Shown one piece after another: positions 56,861-64,000 of a stretch of 64,000 nt of DNA. Location: contig JASEVX010000005.1 in NCBI GenBank assembly GCA_031761405.1, forward strand, positions 9,424,252-9,488,251, written 5' to 3'. Each line of letters begins with the position of its first letter. The first letter of the stretch is position 1. Below the pieces are notes generated by a model that was not told the origin of the DNA, searched no databases, and was given only the letters and a program-made list of their open reading frames with translations. Position numbers and translations under genes: made by a program. The DNA comes from Serripes groenlandicus (taxonomy: Eukaryota > Mollusca > Bivalvia > Cardiida > Cardiidae).

Positions 56861-58200
56861 TCTATTTTTAATAGGTTTTCGGAAATCACATGGGAGGGGG
56901 GATTAGTATTAGAAAGAAAAACATTTAGATGTCTTGAACATATTACAATTGTGTTTGTTTAAAAACACTAAGTAATGACACATCTAAAATGAAATAAATA
57001 TTCTGATGTTTTAGGTATTTTCAGTTTCTTTATTTTGACTCGCATTTATGTTTTTTGGTTTTATTTAAGAAGAAAAAACAGTCCTTATTAGCTAGACTGG
57101 TATACTTTATTTTACACTATATACTACATGTAATCAAAAGGCGATAACTACAAACCTTTACGTCGCACAGTCTAATATTTGTTTACATACTCGCGAATAC
57201 CAACTGCGTAGATCAATCTCCTTTGCAGAGAGCCGCTCTTTACACTCACTTACAAATAGTACATCATAGGTGATTTAAAATGTTTATTTGGTTCGAAACA
57301 AATGAAGAAAAGAACAAACCGAGATAAAACTGGTTTTAATAGAAAAAAATACTTTGAACGAACACTCTCTGCCTATAAAGAGAGTTTCAAGAACGACACC
57401 TCTGCGAATAAGAAAGAATCGGATCTTTCGTACAAAATTATTTCGTCCTTGACAATTTTAAATGTGTCATTTAATTCTCTAAAGGCATATTGCTTCCGAT
57501 CTGCATATTGTTATGCATCATTGACACAAGGGCGCTCATTATAATATAATTTTAAAACATGAGTAGTTTGTTATTTTCATTAAAAAAAGGAAGGAAAGAA
57601 TTAAAATAAATTAAGATGTTGTAGGGCTCAGTTTATGTTCGAAATTAAGTTTAAATTATACAACAATTTCAATGAGATTTAACTGTTTAGTTGATATTAT
57701 ATTTCAAAGGTGGTCTAATTTATAAATATTGGACTACATTTCAACATTTGTTAAAGTATGATATAATTAGGATGGCAAGCTAATATCATTTTGAGAAAAA
57801 GAGAAAACTCATGTCTCCAGCGATTTAACCCTTATCTCATTGTTTTAAAAGTAGATTGCTGCAAAGGTGTCCAATGTTGACTTTAATAAGGGGAATGTAA
57901 AATGACATGCTATTGCATGCAAATCCTAAATTGTCTGTTTTGTAGTTTTATTGAAAAATAATAAAATTCAAATATTCTGACAAACATCTTGAAAAGTGTA
58001 TGTGGAATTCATAAATCTTATAATTATTCCTTAATGAAAGCACTGTATACATACTAAGACTAATGATTGGCAAGATTACTCATTTCCATTACTGTTTATG
58101 ATCAATAATTAGTTGGTTGTGTGTATGGTCAACCTACTTTGGAATGGAGATTGATCATAAACAATAAAAAGCTTCTATTATCATTCACTTCGTTGACAAA
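56861..58200. other. No gene supported
   Basis: AT-rich. The + frame 57302-57544 starts with an ATG and a Lys/Arg-rich stretch but has no recognised domain and no splice support, so it is not called. Inverted copies of 'gattgatcataaacaat' lie near 58095-58165. Confidence 0.4.
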
Positions 58201-58237
58201 ACAATGCAAGTTATGATACATTTTCACTTGACCCCTG

Positions 58238-58480
58238 ATGTTCTAAAACACTTAATTCTGGTTGATTTTTCTGAAACGACACGAGAAAAGGTGTATTTGG
58301 ATAGGTGCAATTTGTGTGAATTTAGTGCATTTCTATTACATGTCGGGGAACCTTATCATTCGCAGTCATTGAAATGCTACAGAGGATTTGAATGGTGCAG
58401 ATTTTGATCAAAATGAACCCATCCGTGGATCCAGATTTGTCGTGGATGTCCGAAAGCCCCTTTTTTCCTTCCACAGCAGT
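58238..58480 (+). repeat. Second copy of the 55880-56100 segment
   Basis: Same text as at 55880-56100 with scattered differences, ending at 'cgaaagccccttttttcc'. Open frames on both strands overlap it and are not conserved in the sister copy. Confidence 0.6.
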
Positions 58481-58654
58481 TAAAACGCAAAGCACTGCAG
58501 TGCTGACAGCCTGGGGGCTGCTGGAAGGTTTGAAAAGTAGGGGAAATTTGAAAGGAAATAACAATAATTGCAGATTATGTTTATGTATTTATGGTCAAGA
58601 AGTTGAAAGATCATGTCAAAGAATAGTAAATGTTATGAAACTGCCAATTTTAAA

Positions 58655-59230
58655 ACAAAAGGACCTTGTTGGCACTATATCGCTCACCTGAGTGCATGAG
58701 CTTACAAGTATACACATTTAAGGCATGAAGAATCAAAGGGAAATTTGACAGCAGGTTTAGGCAGAATATTTTGAAGTTTCTGCATTATTATATTGAGAAA
58801 TATGTCAATGTTAAATCCCATTACATCAAGTTGAAATAGTTCTCTAAACCATTTACTAGACTAGGAGAAAGTGTTTGAAATATGCAAAACTCATCAAGAC
58901 AATTCTTATGACAAAGATTCAAAATGCAACATCCAGTGTGTTATCAAGATTTTCCTTCATTTTTGTTTACCTGATATGACCCTTATTCGAACATGGATTA
59001 GATATCATTAAGATAAACATTCTGACCAAATTTTAAAAAACGTGGCTTTTACAGTGTTGACAATAATTTCCTACATATCATCAAGACAAACATTCTGATA
59101 CAGTTTCAACATGCTCAAGTTAACAATGCAGCCTTCATTATGTTAACAAGATTTCCCTTCAATTTGGCCTAGTGACCTAGTTTCTGACCCAATATGACCC
59201 ATATTCGAACTTGACTTAGATATCATTAGG
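58655..59230 (-). repeat. Composite repeat, 'ccatattcgaacttg' core
   Basis: The conserved end module on the minus strand (AGGTGAGCGATATAG, then a worn GGCC hairpin) lies at 58660-58690. Core text 'gacccatattcgaacttg', 'atatcatcaagacaaacatt' matches 4497-5290. Confidence 0.5.
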
Positions 59231-60040
59231 CCACGCATTCTAACGAAATTTATGACAAGTGTGGAAAAAGATCTGACTGTAAAACCCCTATCTGATCCAT
59301 ATTAACACTGCTTGTTAGACTTTTCTTGGACGTTTCAATACGTAAGTTTCAACCAGTGTAGATCCAGAACAGATTAAGCGAAAATGCAGTTTTATTTGGG
59401 TGTACACGGATGTCACATGTTCTACTGTATGGTTTTCCCAGAGCAAATATCATATCTGATATATATTCACACTGTTCATTAGAAGATGGATGTTTCCTTT
59501 AAAAAGTTGCAATCAGTGTGCAGAACCAGATCAGATAACATGAAAGAGTAGTTTGAGCTGGGTCTACAGTGAAGACAAATATCCTTTTGGTTGGCTTTGA
59601 TCAAGGATCCTATTTCTACAACAATCACTCAGTCTACTTTTAACATATTCACAAATTATCATAACAAATCTTACCACTTTTTGGTCTGTTATCAATACAC
59701 AATAAGTAACCAAACTCGAAGAACACCATGATGTAGATTTACTGACTGGCTGAAAACATAGGAATAAAAGACAATTAAAGTTAAATCACATGGTTTTCAG
59801 TATTTTATTGAGAAATCATTTATATCCTGATTAACTCATTGTTTCACAGACAAACTGAGAATAATTAATCCATCAGGAGATGTTTGTTCAGGGTTTACTC
59901 TATTTTTACTCTATATAGATCCAGACACCTTAAAATATTGTATAAGTGAACTGTCAAAGAAACAGGGCTGGTAAGACAGTATATTTTATATTTCTATGTA
60001 TTCTAAATTTGTTATGAAATCATCATGCAACAGTTAAAAC
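59231..60040. other. No gene seen
   Basis: Contains loosely repeated text ('aaccagtgtagatccagaac' near 59350 and 'aatcagtgtgcagaaccaga' near 59510, ~160 bp apart), again suggesting a decayed tandem core. Confidence 0.35.
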
Positions 60041-60041
60041 T

Positions 60042-60492
60042 AGAGGCTGTTTTTGGGAAAAACGTATGTCTCCCCCAAGGGGTATTTGTCTGGCTGACTG
60101 TATTTTGTCAGTTAGAGATTTATTTTAAAAAAGGGCAATAACTCATCCAAAAGTAGGTCAAATTAAACGCCCTCGTAATATGCGCAACAAGACATTGTAC
60201 CGATGACTCCTGTGAAGTTTCATAGAAATGTGGCAAAGGGGTTGTGAGATGAAGGCCGGACAAGAATGAAATGGCAATTTTAAAAAAAGGGCAATAACTC
60301 AACCAAAAGTAGGTCAAATTAAATGCCCTCGTAATATGCGCAACTAGAAGTTGTACCGATGACTCCTGTGAAGTTTCATAGAAATGTGGCCAAGGGGTTG
60401 TGAGATAAAGGCCGGACAAGAAATGTGGACGTACAGACAGACAGACGGCGCAGGCAAAATCAATATGTCTCCTCCGGAGGGGGGAGACATAA
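60042..60492 (+). mobile_element. Composite element with GTATGTCTCCC ends and two 156-bp cores
   Basis: The left end 'aaaaacgtatgtctccccca' and right end 'atatgtctcctccggagggg gagacat' form inverted termini, the right one itself a hairpin (GTCTCCtccGGAG-type). Two cores of 156 bp start 'gggcaataactca' at 60133 and 60289 ('cctcgtaatatgcgcaac', 'gaagtttcatagaaatgtgg'). A 'cagacagacagac' tract precedes the right end. The minus frame 60120-60419 lies in the repeat. Confidence 0.65.
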
Positions 60493-60499
60493 TTAAAGG

Positions 60500-61740
60500 A
60501 CTTTAAGTGTCTGACCTACCGTGTATATTGACATTTCTGATTTCAGGTTCAGATCACCCAGTTCCTTTATAAAATAAGTCTTATCTGAAATGACTCAAGT
60601 TGGCTGAATTTCCTAACAAACTTGTGTACGTAGTGTGTGAACTAGTTAGATCTTGATAAGACTGTGTGGATACACATAGTAATCTGGATCAACACTATTC
60701 GCAAAGGCAAACGAGTTACTTGTTTAGGGCACGGTCCATACAGATATTGTTGCTTAAAGCTATATTTTATGAAGAACATGCACACTTAGAGATCTATGAT
60801 GTGTTTGATCTCGTGGTAAGTATCTTATAAAATTACCAATATCTTATAATCTATAGCTTTTTTAAATGTTTTAAAATTATTTTATAGAAAGATTTATATC
60901 AATAATTACAAAAAAGAAGAAAACGCAAATGCACTATAATTGACTTACTCTCGATTCTTTTCTTTAGACACAATTGCCCAAACACCACACACAGATCACT
61001 GGTTTATTTGCAGACTTTCTGAAATAAAATAAATGACCGAGTGAATAAAAAGGGTTCCAATAAGTGAGAAATACCATCACGTCTAACAAATACTCTTCAG
61101 TGTTTCACTGCTAACTTGAACTTGACGATTTACATGTAAGCGTTAGCGGACCGGTAAGTCAGAGACAAAAGTCACATGCAAATAAATGTATTACATTAAA
61201 TGTATTTATAGGTTTCTGGGTTAGCTAACTGGGACGAGAATTCGTCCCTAAACCGAGATGTGTTCGAACCCAAAACTGCCTGCATTTCTATTTTGAGCCT
61301 TTCAGTGGGAAATGGTACTTATTAAACTGTTATGAACATTACTGATCCACCTAAACCCACATTGTTCAGAAATGCCAACTTGTACAATGCACGGGCTCAA
61401 TATATTGAGTATTTAGCCATATCAGTTTTTATATTTATTGCATTGCAATACTGAAGTTAAAACCGGTGAGAGCATGAGCACGGCCTCATTCTCATCAAAG
61501 TATATTAATGAAGAAGAAAAAAGACCTTGGTCTCGGCTATGCTTTTAAAAATATGTTTTCGTATTTAAGAAATGCCTTTGGCTATCATACTGATGTTCCC
61601 CTATGCGTTTACAATGACACAAACGTTTTTCAAGCTTTCAAAGTTGCCTTCATTTTTATCATAATATTGATAAAAACACCGAAATATTTTGTTTTTACAC
61701 AGTTTAATATGTTAGTTACTTCGTCAACCTTCATTTTAAT
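60500..61740. other. No gene supported
   Basis: A worn tRNA-like stretch at 61213-61270 ('gggttagctaactgggac' with a B-box-like TGTTCGAACCC) may be a SINE head. The + frame 61508-61759 has a hydrophobic segment but no known domain, and its end runs into a composite repeat. Confidence 0.4.
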
Positions 61741-61745
61741 TAATA

Positions 61746-62062
61746 CAAGAGGGCCATGATGGCCCTGGAATCGCTCACCTGATTTTTTTTCACTTTAGCT
61801 ATATAAGCCCTGCCATCTGGCGGGCATAGTTTCCAACCAATCAACTTGGCTTGAAGGAATCTGATAGAGAGTCACCCTAGGAACATTTCTAAAAATTATT
61901 TGAAAATCGGCCTGCCACTTATGGAGGAGAAGATTTTTTAAGTTTTCACTATAGCCATAAAAGGTAAAATAGCCCCGCCCCCTGGTGGCCATGTTTTTTG
62001 ACCAATCAACATGGCTTGGAAGGAATCTGATAGAGGATAACCCAAGGAACATTTCTACAAAA
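61746..62062 (-). mobile_element. Composite tandem-core element, 3' part only
   Basis: Minus strand: two cores then AATCAGGTGAGCGATTCCA, GGGCCATCATGGCCC, TCTTGT at 61746. It breaks off at 62062 ('ctacaaaac') where another repeat starts. Confidence 0.75.
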
Positions 62063-62770
62063 CTAGAGATTGCTTTTTTGTCTCCCCATTTGTGTGGTCG
62101 TAGGGGAGGAAAAGAAATGCTGGAGATGAATTTTTTTAGTGTTGGACTCGAGATGAAGAAACAGTGACAATCCTCATTTATTGAGCGGAAACCATTTTTC
62201 AGCTAAGGGTTACCATGACCTTGGTCTTTGACCTAGTGAGCTCAAAATCAATAGGGGTCATTTGCTGCTGGTGCCCAACCTGCACACCAAGTATAAAGTT
62301 CCTGGGCCCAAGCAATCTTCAGTTATTGAGCGGAAACCATTTTTCAGCCAAAGGTCACCGCGACCTTGACCTTTGACCTACTGACATCAAAATCAATAGG
62401 GGTCATCTACATGTTAGGACCAAGCTGCACACCAAGTATGAAGTTCCTGGGTATAAGCGTTCTTGAGTTATTCAGTAAAACACATTTTTCAGCTGAAGGT
62501 TACCGTGACTTTCGACATTTGACCTTGTGACCTCAAAATCAAAAAAATTCAATAAAGGTCATTTACTGGTTAGGACCAACCTGCACACCAGGTATGAAGT
62601 TCCTCAATAATAAGCATTCTTTAGTTATTGAGAGGAAACCATTTTTCAGCTGAAGGTTACCACGACCTTGACCTTTAAGCTAGTGACCTCAAAATCAATA
62701 GGGGTCATCTACTGATGGTGACCAACCTGCACACCAAGTATTAACTTCCATGGCCAAAGCATGGAAACCA
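62063..62770 (+). repeat. Tandem array of ~145-157 bp units
   Basis: A unique left part ('tttttgtctccccatttg') is followed by four units starting 'ttattgagcggaaacca' at 62178, 62323, 62468 and 62625. Each has 'accttgacctttgacct', 'tcaaaatcaataggggtcat' and 'cctgcacaccaagtatgaag'. Open frames here come from the repeat. Confidence 0.75.
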
Positions 62771-63440
62771 GAATTCTGCATGGATCACAAGAATTCGTTA
62801 CACGTCTTTGTTTACCCTGTCTCAAAATTCCACTTTTACAAACAATATGAGCAAAGAAGGGATTTCTTACAATGAGCAATGTTTTCATTTGTCTTTCATT
62901 CATAAAGATTTTCCTCATTTTCATAAATTCGCTTAAGTAGTCTGTTGCAGATTTTGTTGTATCAATTAAGATAAAGCTTAAAACAAGCACAACTCAAGGC
63001 ACCGATATTTTCACTAAAGGAGTGACAGTTACTGAAATGCCCAGCGAATAACATGTTCTGGAAGTACATAATGTGCAATATATTCTGTCTTTCAAACACA
63101 AATAGAACTTTAAAGTTGATACCCATCATATTGACGCTTTTCATGCATAACTCGGCTTCGAGAGATGGCCGCTATATTCCCGTATTAAAACACAGTGGTG
63201 ACCAATGAGAAGATAGGCTACCTTATTTTAAGCCCAAATACATTGTTTCAAGGTTAAAATGACACGAGTCCGAAAACGAAATGTAAAAACGTGATTTTAT
63301 AGCTAAAAGCTATACTCTATTTGAACAGTTAAAAACTTCCTAGCAACGTTTCTATCAAGTTCATGTAAATCTTAACACACAGAACTAGCAGTACAGAATA
63401 ACTTACAAGTGTAAAGTATGTCCAGCAACAGATGACATTT
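62771..63440. other. No gene seen
   Basis: 62762-62812 ('ggaaaccagaattctgcatg') resembles the head of the composite elements. The rest is AT-rich without recognised content. Confidence 0.35.
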
Positions 63441-63445
63441 ACATG

Positions 63446-64000
63446 ACTTTTAAGACAAATAGACTAATGAGCTGTTTAAAGCTAAGGGTCCGCAAGTGAT
63501 ACTTTTAAGACAAATAGCCTAATGAGCTGTTTAAAGCTCAGGGTCCGCAAGATATACTTTTAAGACAAATAGCCTAATGAGCTGTTTAAAGCCCAGGGTC
63601 CGCAAGAGATACTTTTAAGACAAGCCTAATGATCTGTTTAAAGGATATGGGTCCGCAAGCGATACTTTTAAGACAAATAGCCTAATTAGCTGTTTAACGC
63701 ACTTAGGTCCGCAAGCAATACTTTTAAGAAAAATAGCCTAATGAGCTGTTTAAAGGCCAGGGGTCCGCATGCGATACTTTTAAGACAAATAGCCTAATGA
63801 GCTGTTTAAAGCCTAGGGTTCGCAAGCGATACTTTTAAGACAAAAAGCCTAATGAACGATACTTTTATGACAAAAAGCTTAATGATCTGTTTTAAGTCCA
63901 GGGGTCCGCAAGCGATACTTTTAAGTCAAATAACCTGATGAGTTGTTTAAAGCCCAGGGTCCGCAAAGGATACTTTTAGAACAAATAGCCTTATGAGCTG
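63446..64000 (+). repeat. 55-bp tandem repeat, running past the window end
   Basis: About ten units starting 'acttttaagacaaatagcct' at 63446, 63501, 63556, 63611, 63664, 63720, 63776, 63831, 63861 (a 30-bp short unit), 63917 and 63972. Period 55 with small indels. Each unit has 'aatgagctgtttaaag' and 'agggtccgcaag'. It is a minisatellite and the right end is not in the window. Confidence 0.95.

Noticed and set aside
57302..57544. A small basic protein gene (80 aa)
   Set aside because: It has an ATG and Lys/Arg-rich start but no recognised domain, no promoter or splice evidence, and chance open frames of this size are common here.
63446..64000. A CRISPR-like array
   Set aside because: The 55-bp units repeat along their whole length, with no unique spacers between constant repeats, and the window is eukaryotic; it is a minisatellite.

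Overview
This is repeat-rich, AT-rich, intron-bearing animal DNA with no operons. A heterodont bivalve mollusc is the best guess. The reasons are dispersed mollusc-style composite repeats with ~140-167 bp tandem cores and a GGCC hairpin followed by TCTTGTTT, tRNA-derived SINEs with (CAAT)n tails, and the mix of Ty3/gypsy, DIRS, Jockey-like LINE, hAT and YqaJ/THAP/DDE sequences. This attribution is inference; no species can be named from the sequence.

1-36 kb holds one apparently functional gene, a PA-clan (trypsin-like) peptidase on the + strand. It has two long, phase-matched exons (16937-17863 and 34146-34612) separated by a 16.3 kb intron. Upstream are three related short exons (721-756, 7886-7960, 15813-15875), each a multiple of three and phase 1-1. 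Each sits in a duplicated block that also carries a composite repeat and a SINE tail, so they look like duplicated cassette exons. The cassettes at 7886 and 15813 and the first long exon lie between the arms of a ~1 kb inverted duplication (2262-3391 against 18090-18955); the cassette at 721 lies outside it. The big intron holds a foldback MITE, a 5'-truncated LINE with a 14-bp target duplication, tandem repeats, a long minus-strand Jockey-like LINE split by a hAT element and by a composite-repeat cluster, a mutator-like transposase remnant and a DIRS fragment. A young SINE lies just past the stop codon.

36-40 kb holds a candidate 2.35 kb TIR element and composite repeats. 40.8-53.2 kb is a decayed transposon-like locus. 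It has a SAP + SWIM + YqaJ nuclease-like gene on the + strand with nonsense and frameshift lesions, a DDE_Tnp_4-type transposase remnant on +, and a THAP zinc-finger exon on -. The first intron of the YqaJ gene contains a complete but inactivated 7.0 kb Ty3/gypsy-type retroelement (LTRs 41188-41474 and 47916-48204, 4-bp TSD GTTG) with gag, pol and a broken env-like third frame.

53-64 kb has no gene I trust. It holds a LINE C-terminal remnant, duplicated unrecognised segments, strong palindromes, several composite or tandem repeats, and a 55-bp tandem array that runs off the window edge.

Most short open frames in the window lie inside repeats and are not annotated as genes. Coordinates of repeats without clear ends are approximate.
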